A DNA stretch of 64,000 nt, taken from positions 868,001 through 932,000 of the forward strand of contig NZ_FXTC01000001.1 of NCBI RefSeq assembly GCF_900182655.1, in the 5' to 3' direction. Below are positions 1 through 7,843 of this stretch, in pieces. A program made the position numbers and the translations under genes. The notes beneath the pieces are model-generated. The model was not told the origin of the DNA. It made no database searches and was given only the letters and a program-made list of their open reading frames with translations. The DNA comes from Chryseobacterium rhizoplanae (GTDB lineage: Bacteria; Bacteroidota; Bacteroidia; Flavobacteriales; Weeksellaceae). The first letter of the stretch is position 1. Every line of letters starts with the position of its first letter.

Positions 1-160
1 AATCTTACTTTTCGGCTGGTTCGTCAGTTGTAGGATGTTAATTCATAATGTTTTATGATGAATGAAGTGTATTTACAATATCTCTTTGGCAGATAAATTG
101 TTGCATGTATAAAAGAAGTCTTATTGGCTTCATTTATATCACCACTTAAAATTTATTATT

Positions 161-772
161 ATGAAAAATATTGTAGTAACACTTTTTGCGGTGGCTGCTT
201 TGACGGCCTGCAAAAAAAATGAACCCACATCGTCCAGCCAATCCACGGAAAGCACAACAATGTCTCCTCCTGCCGAATCCGGAATGACGGCAAGTGACTC
301 CACCAAAATGGGAGAATCAAAAGTCCCAACCACTTCTCTCAATGATCAGGATAAAAAGTTTGCAGATGCAGCAGCAAAAGGAGGACTTATGGAAGTGATG
401 ATGGGAGATCTGGCAGCAACAAATGCTGAAAATGCTGCCGTAAAATCTTTAGGAGCTATGATGGTAACAGATCATACCAAGGCGAACGATGAGCTTAAGA
501 AATGGGCTTCGGGAACAGGGTATACCTTACCTGCAGGCCTGGATGCTGAAAAGCAGAAGATGTATGATGATCTGAAAGCCAAAAAAGGAAAAGACTTTGA
601 TAAAAAGTATACCGATCTTATGGTCAGTGATCATAAAGAAGACATAGAAGAATTCAAAAAAGAAGCCGCGGAAGGAAAAGAATCTTCTCTGAAATCCTTT
701 GCAAGTAAGACGCTTCCTACATTGGAGCATCATCTGAAAGAATCGGAAAAAGCTAAAAATGCTGTGAAATAA
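161..772 (+). CDS. DUF4142 domain lipoprotein
   Basis: A 203-residue exported protein of the DUF4142 family, whose members are helical envelope proteins related to the ferritin-like fold; the biochemical role is unknown. A short hydrophobic signal ends in the lipobox LTAC, so Cys17 should be lipidated. A Ser/Thr-rich linker occupies about residues 20-65. The helical domain follows (about 65-200), with the family-typical histidines in MVTDHTKAND and LMVSDHKED. It is monocistronic and convergent with the ferritin-like gene downstream, sharing a terminator with it. Family assignment is firm; function is not known. Confidence 0.88.
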   Translation: MKNIVVTLFAVAALTACKKNEPTSSSQSTESTTMSPPAESGMTASDSTKMGESKVPTTSLNDQDKKFADAAAKGGLMEVMMGDLAATNAENAAVKSLGAMMVTDHTKANDELKKWASGTGYTLPAGLDAEKQKMYDDLKAKKGKDFDKKYTDLMVSDHKEDIEEFKKEAAEGKESSLKSFASKTLPTLEHHLKESEKAKNAVK

Positions 773-854
773 TATGACCTGCATCATAAAAAGGACACAG
801 GATATTTGATAATTTTGAAAAGGATTAAATATTATTTTGTTCTTGATTAATAAG

Positions 855-880
855 CTCCTCTTTTGTAAGGGGAGTTTTTT
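855..880. terminator. Terminator between convergent genes
   Basis: A 6-bp stem CTCCTC/GGGGAG with an 8-nt loop is followed by six T on the plus strand. It lies just past the DUF4142 stop codon and before the stop of the convergent DUF2383 gene. Confidence 0.75.
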
Positions 881-885
881 ATTAA

Positions 886-1347
886 TTATTCTTTCTTTTT
901 ATATTCTTCAATTTTCTTAAACTGACTGTAAGAGCTTTTTAGGTTGCGAAGCTGTTCGGATACAATTTTATTGCTCTTTTCACTCAGATTACCGCCGCCC
1001 AGAGCATTCTGATATGTTTCTATGGCAGCTTTTTCTCCAAACACTACATTTTCCAATGTAGACTCTACAAGATTTCCCATGGTAAATGAATTTTTAATGT
1101 CAATCCATGTTCTGTGTACAGCTCCCGCTATGGAAGGTGAGTCCTCCGGAACACCCTTTTTTTCTGTAATCAGATTAACGAGCTCGTTTTTCATAATTTT
1201 TGATTGGGAAATCATATGGTCATATTCATCCTTTACATCAGGATACATTTCCCATACTTTTCCTTCAACCTTTTCAAAACCCTCAATTCTGTCATTGGTA
1301 ATGTGAAGCAAGTCGTACAGTACCGATATTTCTTGCCGATTGTCCAT
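886..1347 (-). CDS. PA2169/DUF2383 four-helix-bundle protein
   Basis: A 153-residue all-helical protein that matches the PA2169 family (DUF2383, ferritin-like superfamily). It opens with an NRQEISVLYDLLHI helix and carries the conserved acidic and histidine helices (EYDHMI, AVHRTW, FGEKAAIETY). It has no signal peptide, so it is cytoplasmic. Relatives are commonly linked to stress, but no reaction is established. It is a single gene on the minus strand, away from the riboswitch-controlled operon. Start ATG at 1347. Confidence 0.85.
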   Translation of the reverse strand: MDNRQEISVLYDLLHITNDRIEGFEKVEGKVWEMYPDVKDEYDHMISQSKIMKNELVNLITEKKGVPEDSPSIAGAVHRTWIDIKNSFTMGNLVESTLENVVFGEKAAIETYQNALGGGNLSEKSNKIVSEQLRNLKSSYSQFKKIEEYKKKE

Positions 1348-1553
1348 AATATATACTTTTTAGATTAAACATAATACTGTACTAAATTATCATTTACTCA
1401 GCAGTATTTTTATAATCCTGGTCATATAGTCAGACGAATGATTTTCTTATATAAGCATATTTGTTTTTTAATAATGAAAAAATGGGTCAACAGGAATAAA
1501 TAAAAGTCAGATGTTCTTTCTTTTTAAGGAAAAAAACAGGACCTTTGCTCCAA

Positions 1554-1641
1554 CAATGGGGTGCTGCTGGTAACAGTGGCTGAGATGATACCCAGGAATG
1601 TACTTCCACACCTGATCTGGATAATACCAGCGTAGGGATTG
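1554..1641 (+). promoter_or_regulatory. TPP riboswitch (THI element)
   Basis: This shows the thiamine pyrophosphate aptamer. P1 pairs CAAT (1554) with ATTG (1638). It is followed by GGGGTGC, the pyrimidine-sensor core GCTGAGATGATACCC, and the pyrophosphate-sensor ACCTGATCTGGATAATACCAG, ending in CGTAGGGA. It ends 37 nt before the PnuC-type transporter start. By analogy with known THI elements it should repress the downstream operon when TPP is plentiful. The 1348-1678 interval holds nothing else that I recognise. Confidence 0.95.
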
Positions 1642-1678
1642 CTTACTGATCATCTCATCATTTGATTTTTAAATTAAT

Positions 1679-2275
1679 ATGATGCAGGAAATTTTAAAAC
1701 AGATTACCTTGCCTGAATGGTTCGGAGTCTTATTTTCAGTAATTCAGGTCTTACTGGCCCGTAAAAACAATGTCAATAACTATCTTTTCGGAATTGCCGG
1801 TATTCTGCTTACGCTGTATGTGATGCTTACCTCAAAACTGTATGCTGAATTTACCTTAAACCTTTATTATCTGATCATGAGCATCTATGGATGGCTGTAT
1901 TGGAAATTCGGGAAGCAGAAATCTGAAATGGAGATCTCTGTCACCTCAACTTCTGAAAAGTGGATTACCGGAGGAATTGTGCTGGGAACTTTTAGCTTAT
2001 TCTGGTTTTTTCTTACTCATTTTACAGACTCGGATGTTCCCGTTTGGGATTCCTTGGTAAGTGCTTTTGCCTGGGCAGGAATGTGGCTCATGGCAAGAAG
2101 AAAAATTGAAAACTGGATAATCCTCAATGTCAGTAATATGATTTCCATCCCCTTGCTGCTGCATAAAGAATTGTATCTCTATGCTGTGTTAACATCATTC
2201 TTATTTTTAGTAGCAATCTCCGGATATATGGAATGGCAAAAAATCATTAAAACAAAAGCCAATGCTCAATACTAA
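1679..2275 (+). CDS. pnuC: PnuC-family transporter, probably thiamine-specific (PnuT)
   Basis: A 198-residue polytopic inner-membrane protein of the PnuC family, with about seven hydrophobic segments and the family-typical Trp/Tyr-rich motifs (YYLIMSIYGWLYW, WAGMWLMARRKIENW, NVSNMISIPL). PnuC proteins import vitamin precursors such as nicotinamide riboside, riboflavin or thiamine by facilitated diffusion. The TPP riboswitch directly upstream argues that this one carries thiamine (the PnuT subgroup). Two adjacent ATG codons are possible starts; the first is used here. Its end overlaps the next gene by 14 nt, so the two are co-translated. Confidence 0.88.
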   Translation: MMQEILKQITLPEWFGVLFSVIQVLLARKNNVNNYLFGIAGILLTLYVMLTSKLYAEFTLNLYYLIMSIYGWLYWKFGKQKSEMEISVTSTSEKWITGGIVLGTFSLFWFFLTHFTDSDVPVWDSLVSAFAWAGMWLMARRKIENWIILNVSNMISIPLLLHKELYLYAVLTSFLFLVAISGYMEWQKIIKTKANAQY

Positions 2276-3293
2276 AGACATCAGAAAAGAACTTCAGGGA
2301 GCTTCTGTAATTTCTGATGAGGTGATACAGCATATTCATGAAGAAGGACTGCTGAAGATCTGGGTACCGAAAAAATATGGAGGGTTAGGCTATCGTTTTG
2401 AAGAAGGACTTAAAGCATTATTTAGCTGGGCTGAAACCGATGGAAGCTTTGGATGGATGCTGACCCTCTGTGCCGGAGCCAATTATTTTTCCAGGAATAT
2501 AAAACCTGAAGTGGCTCAATTACTGTTTACCAGTTCTAATACTTGTTTTGGAGGAAGCGGAATGGTTGGCGGAACTGCAGAAAAGCAAAATGATAACACC
2601 TATATCATTAATGGATTATGGAATTTTGCCACAGGAGCTCCTCATCTGACGCATTTTACACTGAATGCCAGTATTACAGAAAACGGCAAACCTTTATTAG
2701 ATCATGAAGGCAGCGAGATGATTCGTTCTTTCATAGTTCCGAGAGAACAGGCTGAAATCATCCCCAATTGGAAATCAATGGGAATGAAAGCCAGCGGTAC
2801 CTATTCCTTTACCATTGAGAATATTATGGTAAGCGAAGACTACAGTTTTGTGTATGACCATTTCTTCACGGATGATATTCTGGACAGCGTTCCGTTTCGG
2901 GTTTTTGCTGATCTGACCCTTTTGGTAAATTACCTGGGAATGGCTTCTCACTTTATTGAAGAGGCAAGATTTATCCGTCCTGAGAGCAATTTCAAAAGTT
3001 TTGCTAAGTCTGTTGAAAAGCATTTAAGAAAAGTATTAAGTATTGCCAGAGACATAGAAAATATACTCAGCGATCACAAAGAGATTTCTGATGATCAACA
3101 GAATGAGATTCATACTTATGGAACAGAACTAACCAGGCAATTATCTCACCAAATACTTACTGTTTACACACAGCTTGGAATACGGGCTACAGCTACTGAT
3201 TCTGCAATTTATCAGGTGTTCTGTGATTATTTTACGGCAGCAATGCACTCCAATTTCAGACCTTCTGCTGATGATTTAGATTTTTCTTTTTGA
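2262..3293 (+). CDS. Acyl-CoA-dehydrogenase-like flavoprotein in the TPP-riboswitch operon
   Basis: A 343-residue soluble protein with the acyl-CoA dehydrogenase / flavin-dependent monooxygenase fold. It has an N-terminal helical domain with the KKYGGLGY motif (about 30-45), a beta domain with NGLWNFATGA and WKSMGMKASGTYSF, and a C-terminal helical bundle. Family members oxidise acyl-CoAs or, in the HpaC/DszC-like branch, hydroxylate small molecules with FMNH2; which applies here cannot be read. It overlaps the transporter and shares its riboswitch, so I infer a role in thiamine or thiamine-precursor salvage. The active-site base of classical acyl-CoA dehydrogenases is not obvious. Confidence 0.75.
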   Translation: MLNTKDIRKELQGASVISDEVIQHIHEEGLLKIWVPKKYGGLGYRFEEGLKALFSWAETDGSFGWMLTLCAGANYFSRNIKPEVAQLLFTSSNTCFGGSGMVGGTAEKQNDNTYIINGLWNFATGAPHLTHFTLNASITENGKPLLDHEGSEMIRSFIVPREQAEIIPNWKSMGMKASGTYSFTIENIMVSEDYSFVYDHFFTDDILDSVPFRVFADLTLLVNYLGMASHFIEEARFIRPESNFKSFAKSVEKHLRKVLSIARDIENILSDHKEISDDQQNEIHTYGTELTRQLSHQILTVYTQLGIRATATDSAIYQVFCDYFTAAMHSNFRPSADDLDFSF

Positions 3294-3520
3294 GGTAGAT
3301 TAAGTCTGTCAAAAGTCAAATTGTATTATAGGTATGAATTTAAAGAGCTTATCAATTATCTGAACCGTAAAACGCTCTATTTTTAATAATTATAAGTGCT
3401 GATTTTATGGAGAATGAGGGGTAAGTTTCATTATCTTAAGTAATAATGGGAAAAAGGTCGATAGAAGAGAAAAAATATTTCCTGTTTGGTTAATAAAGAG
3501 TTAATGAAGATAAGTACTGA

Positions 3521-3549
3521 TTTGTCATTAACTTATTTCTCTATATTTG
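3521..3549 (+). promoter_or_regulatory. Bacteroidota-type promoter
   Basis: TTTG (3521-3524) and TATATTTG (3542-3549) are spaced 17 nt, matching the -33 / -7 consensus of Bacteroidota sigma factor. It lies about 20 nt upstream of the lipoprotein start at 3569. The rest of 3294-3520 shows nothing recognisable. Confidence 0.7.
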
Positions 3550-3568
3550 GTGAATAAACTAAATAACT

Positions 3569-4216
3569 ATGAAAAAGCTATTACTTATCGCAAGTAGTGT
3601 ATTATTGTTTTCTTGTACAACCGGCGAAGAATTAGAAACTTCGGCAAATACAGAATCAAACTCAAAACAAATTACTTTACAGAAGGCTAAATCTGGAGCC
3701 AGTCTTTTGGTAGGTGAAAACATCACATTAAAATGTAATGGATCATCAAATTTCCAAAATCCTATTAATGTAAACCCTAATTATCCTTACATAAGTTCTT
3801 ATGAAGTGCTTTATCGTGATTTAGCACCACTATATGGAAGAAATCAACTCAGGCTTTCAGAGTTTGTTGCAAAACATATTTGGGGATATGGCGGCCCTTT
3901 TACCAGTCTCACTGAGATTTATATTGGATACAATGCCATGAATGATTTTAATAACTCAAGTGCTAATTATAGTTATATTCAAGATTATACAATAGGTCAG
4001 GACGGAGATAATGCACAAATATATGGAGATATGTTTGGAAGCGATAGCGTTCCTATGACAAATGATGCGGCCAATACAGTTTATCATGGTTTTAAAGCTA
4101 AGATAGACCAATTAACTTCCCAAGGAAAGCAAATAGTCGCTGTTCACCTTTACACTGACGGCCTGCTATGCATTCCAAGTGTGAGATTTATTAAAATGAC
4201 TGTAAAAGTATTATAA
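3569..4216 (+). CDS. Hypothetical lipoprotein
   Basis: A 215-residue exported protein that I do not recognise. A typical lipoprotein signal with lipobox LFSC puts the lipidated Cys at residue 16. A Thr/Ser/Asn-rich spacer follows to about residue 45. The mature part is rich in Tyr and Asn (YISSYEVLYRDLAPLYG, YIGYNAMNDFNNSSANY) and has three further cysteines (in LKCNGS, LLCIPS and the lipidated one). It has its own promoter and a strong terminator, so it is monocistronic. It is probably a cell-surface or periplasmic lipoprotein. Confidence 0.75.
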   Translation: MKKLLLIASSVLLFSCTTGEELETSANTESNSKQITLQKAKSGASLLVGENITLKCNGSSNFQNPINVNPNYPYISSYEVLYRDLAPLYGRNQLRLSEFVAKHIWGYGGPFTSLTEIYIGYNAMNDFNNSSANYSYIQDYTIGQDGDNAQIYGDMFGSDSVPMTNDAANTVYHGFKAKIDQLTSQGKQIVAVHLYTDGLLCIPSVRFIKMTVKVL

Positions 4217-4320
4217 ATAAATAGTTCTATTAAAAATCAAGACCTGTAATTTGGTTTTTTTTAATTTTTTATTAGAAAATAAAATTAGTTAAGTGTTTAT
4301 TTTTAATATCTTACAAAAAG

Positions 4321-4347
4321 AAAGGTGGACTATTGTAGTCCACCTTT
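4321..4347. terminator. Strong bidirectional terminator
   Basis: A perfect 12-bp stem (AAAGGTGGACTA / TAGTCCACCTTT) with a 3-nt loop sits between the convergent lipoprotein and alpha/beta hydrolase genes. It has A-tracts on the left and T-tracts on the right, so it should work in both directions. Confidence 0.9.
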
Positions 4348-4366
4348 CTTATAATATGTTCTGTTA

Positions 4367-5188
4367 TTAAGACTGGATAAATTCCAAAAGATCTTTATTG
4401 ATCGTTTCATGCTCTGTAGTTGGCATTCCGTGAGGGAAACCTGGGTAAGTAATCAGTTTACCGTTCTTTAATAATTTCGCTGATTTTATAGCAGAATTTT
4501 CGATAGGAACAATCTGGTCATCTTCTCCATGTAAAACCAGAACCGGAATATCAACGGCTTTCAAATCTTCGGTGAAATCGGTTTCAGAAAATGCTTTAAT
4601 ACCGTCATAGTGAGCAACAATTCCACCCATCATTCCCTGTCTCCACCAGTTTCTCTGAATTCCGTCTTTGATGTTGGCTCCTTCTCTGTTATACCCATAG
4701 AAAGGAAACGTCAGATCAAAATAAAACTGGTTTCTGTTGTTCAAAGTCTGCTCTCTGATACCATCAAAAACTTCCATTGGAACACCGTCAGGATTGCTCT
4801 CACTTTTTACCATTACCGGAGGAACTGCGCTGATTAATACCGCTTTTTTTGCTCTTCCGTTAGAATATTTATTCACATAGCGGATTACTTCACCACCACC
4901 TGTAGAGTGTCCAATGTGAACTACGTCTTTCAAATCAAGAAATTCCACAAGTTCCGCAGCATCAGAAGCATATTGCTCAATAGTGTGGTTGTAGATATTC
5001 TGGCTGGAACGGCCGTGGCCTCTTCTATCATGGGAAATTACTCTGTAACCTCTCTGTAAGAAAAAGATCACCTGTGCATCCCAATCATCAGATGATAATG
5101 GCCATCCGTGGTGAAACATTAATACTGGTCCTTGTCCTTGGTCTTTGTAAAAAATCTCAGTTCCGTCTTTTAATGTAAATGTGCTCAT
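4367..5188 (-). CDS. Alpha/beta hydrolase (non-haem chloroperoxidase-like)
   Basis: A 273-residue cytoplasmic alpha/beta-hydrolase close to the non-haem chloroperoxidase / esterase subgroup. The oxyanion-hole motif FHHGWP is at about 25-30, the nucleophile elbow GHSTGGG places Ser95, LHGEDDQIVP supplies the acid, and the C-terminal FPHGMPTTEH supplies the histidine. Family members hydrolyse esters or carry out cofactor-free perhydrolysis. Length is normal for the family. It is monocistronic, with a TACATTTG-like -7 box on the minus strand at 5254-5261. The 5189-5382 gap otherwise holds nothing recognised. Confidence 0.88.
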   Translation of the reverse strand: MSTFTLKDGTEIFYKDQGQGPVLMFHHGWPLSSDDWDAQVIFFLQRGYRVISHDRRGHGRSSQNIYNHTIEQYASDAAELVEFLDLKDVVHIGHSTGGGEVIRYVNKYSNGRAKKAVLISAVPPVMVKSESNPDGVPMEVFDGIREQTLNNRNQFYFDLTFPFYGYNREGANIKDGIQRNWWRQGMMGGIVAHYDGIKAFSETDFTEDLKAVDIPVLVLHGEDDQIVPIENSAIKSAKLLKNGKLITYPGFPHGMPTTEHETINKDLLEFIQS

Positions 5189-5382
5189 AGTTTTAAATTT
5201 TTAATGTTAATGATTAATTTATGTGATAATATTTTGTTGTCTTATTTCTTTAGCAAATGTATGACAGTTTGAGTTCACTGAAATTAATCTAGTTTAATTT
5301 CGTTCATATTTAATAAAAAATTTTTATTGGGATATCCGATCTGTTTTTACCTGCATTCTTTTGGATAACCAAATTTTTACAG

Positions 5383-5417
5383 AAAAGGCACTAACCAAAG
5401 ATAGTTAATGCCTTTTT
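5383..5417 (-). terminator. Terminator downstream of the PhzF-like gene
   Basis: AAAAGGCACTAAC and GTTAATGCCTTTT form a long stem with one mismatch and an 8-nt loop. It lies about 70 nt past the stop codon of the minus-strand PhzF-family gene. Confidence 0.7.
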
Positions 5418-5487
5418 GTTTGTTGTCACTTCAATAGATCGTTCTCCAGAACGGGTTGTTTGACTATTCAGTTTGATTGGGATTATA

Positions 5488-6276
5488 TTATTCTATCCAC
5501 AGATGTCCCGTGGAATACGTTTTTGCTTTACCCGCCACAATAACCCTTTCATTTTTATTTTCGCAATAGAGCTGCCCGCCTCTTTCAGACAGCTGACGGG
5601 CAAACAGTTTATCTTTTCCTAATTTTGAAGACCAGAACGGAATGAGCGAGCAGTGAGCAGAACCGGTTACAGGATCTTCAAGAATAGATGACTGCGGCGT
5701 AAAGTATCTTGATACAAAATCACTGTCTGTACCGGCTGCTGTTACAACGAGACCGCCAGGATCCAGATTGATAAGGTCAAAAACAGATCTTTCAATTCTG
5801 ATATTTTTGATGTCGTCTTCAGAATCATACAGCAGGATATAATCTCTTGATTTGAAAACTTCTTTGGGCTGGATATTGAGCGATCTGGACAGGATTTCCG
5901 GAAGAGTCGCTGCTTCAGGCATTCTTGAAGGAAAATCCATATAGTAAACACCATCTTTAACTTCAACTGTTAATTCACCGCTTTTAGTTTCAAAGATGAT
6001 TGTATGAGTCTGGTAGTTTAAGATTGAGATCAGGCAGTGCGCTGTGGCAAGGGTAGCATGTCCGCATAGATCCATTTCTATTTCAGGGGTAAACCATCTC
6101 AGGTGAATCGTATTGCCGTTATCGATAAAGAAAGCTGTTTCTGCTACGGCATTTTCCCGGGCAATTTTCAAAAGCTGTTCATCGGGTAACCAGTTTTTTA
6201 AAGGAACGACACAGGCTGGATTTCCATGGAAAATTTTCTCAGTAAATGCATCTATTTGGTATAATTCTAACTTCAT
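5488..6276 (-). CDS. PhzF family isomerase
   Basis: A 262-residue PhzF-family protein. The YQIDAFTEKIFHGNPACVV opening, the NAVAETAFF segment with the conserved Glu (E46), the DLCGHATLATAH motif and the C-terminal DPVTGSAHCSLIPFW are all present. PhzF proteins isomerise small acids and have a diaminopimelate-epimerase fold. There are no phenazine genes nearby, so the substrate is unknown. I chose the ATG at 6276 because the 14 extra residues from an upstream ATG (6318) do not belong to the family and lie in an AT-rich intergenic stretch. Confidence 0.88.
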   Translation of the reverse strand: MKLELYQIDAFTEKIFHGNPACVVPLKNWLPDEQLLKIARENAVAETAFFIDNGNTIHLRWFTPEIEMDLCGHATLATAHCLISILNYQTHTIIFETKSGELTVEVKDGVYYMDFPSRMPEAATLPEILSRSLNIQPKEVFKSRDYILLYDSEDDIKNIRIERSVFDLINLDPGGLVVTAAGTDSDFVSRYFTPQSSILEDPVTGSAHCSLIPFWSSKLGKDKLFARQLSERGGQLYCENKNERVIVAGKAKTYSTGHLWIE

Positions 6277-6390
6277 GATTGATAAAAATTTCTCTAACGA
6301 AGATACTCTATTTTTCAAACAATTGTTGGCAGATTCATCTCATTCTGCAGTTTTCAATTTTTTTTATCTGCTATTGCTGAATTCCTTTTT

Positions 6391-6981
6391 TTAATAAAAT
6401 ATCTTTCTGTTCTGAACTTTTATTAAATGAGCATTATGCATTTTTTTTATGGTTCTGATAACAGTTTCCACGCGCAGCCCTGTTAAATTGGCCAGCTGCT
6501 GTCTCGTGAGAGGAATCTGAAATGAATATTTGTTATTGTCATTACCCTTAAGATAATCCATTACTGTTTTGAGTTTATTTAAGGGATCTGGTGAAGAAAC
6601 ATTAAATAACATCACATACTTATAATATAGCCACTCAGCCAGACATTTAAACATTTTGGAAGAAACTTCCGGATTTTGATCCAGTAAGTTGAAGAAATCC
6701 GCTTTGGATAATTTGAGAACAGTACAGGAAGTTTTAGCTGTAGCATTGGTAGGGTAGGTCTTTTCATCAAAGAGAAAAGATTCTCCAAAACTCTCTCCGC
6801 CATGCAAAATGTTTTGGATAAATTCTTTGCCGTCTTCGTGGTAATTGTTGAGTTCAACAATACCATTAATAATCTGATAATAAAACTTTGGCAAATTTCC
6901 TTCATGAAAAATCGTTTGATTCGCTTCAAAACTTTCATAATTTGCACCGTAGGCTAATAATAAATCTTCACTTATTATCAT
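6391..6981 (-). CDS. Crp/Fnr family transcriptional regulator (paralogue 1)
   Basis: A 196-residue regulator with an N-terminal cyclic-nucleotide-binding-type beta barrel (about 15-125, GGESFGESFLFDE) and a C-terminal winged helix (about 150-196). The HTH reads LTRQQLANLTGLRVETVIRT. There are no Fnr-type cysteines, so an iron-sulfur sensor is unlikely and the ligand is unknown. It is one of three paralogues in this window (others at 17467 and 45248) with almost the same recognition helix. It is transcribed alone, toward the PhzF-like gene. Confidence 0.9.
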   Translation of the reverse strand: MIISEDLLLAYGANYESFEANQTIFHEGNLPKFYYQIINGIVELNNYHEDGKEFIQNILHGGESFGESFLFDEKTYPTNATAKTSCTVLKLSKADFFNLLDQNPEVSSKMFKCLAEWLYYKYVMLFNVSSPDPLNKLKTVMDYLKGNDNNKYSFQIPLTRQQLANLTGLRVETVIRTIKKMHNAHLIKVQNRKIFY

Positions 6982-7639
6982 GTCTTCAAATTTTATAAAT
7001 TATTACTGAATAATCTTTTCTATAAACTATGAAACGCATAACAAAACACAAACCATATTAAATAAATTGTATCAAAAAAAGTACCACATTTTTTGATTGG
7101 GTTTTAATTCCTTTACTATTGCACACAATTGGAAAGTCCCTGCTAGAAAGGGTTTAAGATATTTTAACATAAATTTTATCATCTAAGCCATTATAATAAC
7201 ACTTCTATTTCACTATATTTGGAATAATAAAACTAACCCATGAATAAGGATAACATAAAAACTTGTTAAACTAAAAATTATTAAAGATTATCAAAGGTTA
7301 TGAAAGACTTATTTTCATTAAAAGGAAGGAGGAAAGATCATATTATAAGGTATTTTAACAAAAAGATGTACCAATTGATTGAAAAGGGTGACTGGATTAC
7401 CTTTACAATTAAAAAATGGTACACGACTATAACTATATCATGTTTGATATATAATAATTTAGTTACTTTAGTTATTGTAAGGGCAAAAGTTACTCCATTC
7501 TACGAAAGATATACGGTGTTGTAATGTTTGAAAGGTAGTCCAATACCTCAATGCTACTGGAGAAAAATAGAGTATCCATAATTAATATATCAAGGTTTTC
7601 CGTTATGCCCTGGGGTATGGGATGCTATTTTTCGCAGGC
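6982..7639. other. Intergenic stretch with doubtful small ORF
   Basis: An AT-rich spacer between the Crp/Fnr gene and the aspartate kinase leader. A TATATTTG -7 box is at 7214-7221. It is followed by a 9-codon ORF at 7240 and by a 74-codon ORF at 7300-7524, whose N-terminal part is Lys/Arg-rich and whose C-terminal part is hydrophobic. I recognise no family in it and cannot tell it from chance. No RNA gene or repeat stands out. Confidence 0.3.
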
Positions 7640-7674
7640 TTTGCACTTATGATTGCTAAAAAATTGTATATTTG
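7640..7674 (+). promoter_or_regulatory. Promoter of the aspartate kinase leader transcript
   Basis: TTTG (7640-7643) and TATATTTG (7667-7674) fit the Bacteroidota -33 / -7 boxes with 23 nt between them, the long end of the accepted range. Transcription should start near 7680, about 12 nt before the leader peptide ATG. Confidence 0.65.
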
Positions 7675-7691
7675 CCCAGCAAAAAAAGAAA

Positions 7692-7748
7692 ATGATATTG
7701 TCTAACTTAAAAAAAGGAAAGAAACAGTACTTACGCCAAATGTCGTGA
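7692..7748 (+). CDS. Lysine-rich leader peptide of the aspartate kinase attenuator
   Basis: An 18-codon ORF reads M-I-L-S-N-L-K-K-G-K-K-Q-Y-L-R-Q-M-S and stops at TGA (7746-7748). Four of 18 codons are lysine, clustered KKGKK. Its last codons and stop are the segment TGTCGTGA (7741-7748). That segment is an exact reverse complement of TCACGACA (7795-7802) in the loop and 3' arm of the downstream terminator. This is the layout of a translation-coupled attenuator. That it senses lysine (via lysyl-tRNA) is inference. Confidence 0.7.
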   Translation: MILSNLKKGKKQYLRQMS

Positions 7749-7784
7749 GTCATTTTCCTATTGGTTAGAAATCAAATACATCAG

Positions 7785-7816
7785 GAGCTTGTCATCACGA
7801 CAGGCTCTTTTTTTTT
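7785..7816 (+). terminator. Attenuator terminator upstream of aspartate kinase
   Basis: A 9-bp stem GAGCTTGTC (7785-7793) / GACAGGCTC (7799-7807) with loop ATCAC is followed by nine T. It lies 27 nt before the lysC start and after the leader peptide, so it is an internal, conditional terminator. The alternative pairing of 7741-7748 with 7795-7802 would dismantle it. Confidence 0.85.
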
Positions 7817-7843
7817 GAAAAAATTTTAACAATTTAATATATT

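Noticed and set aside
7692..7816. Lysine riboswitch upstream of aspartate kinase
   Set aside because: The conserved lysine-aptamer elements and multi-stem core are absent in the about 170 nt before lysC. The leader peptide plus single terminator explains the region better.
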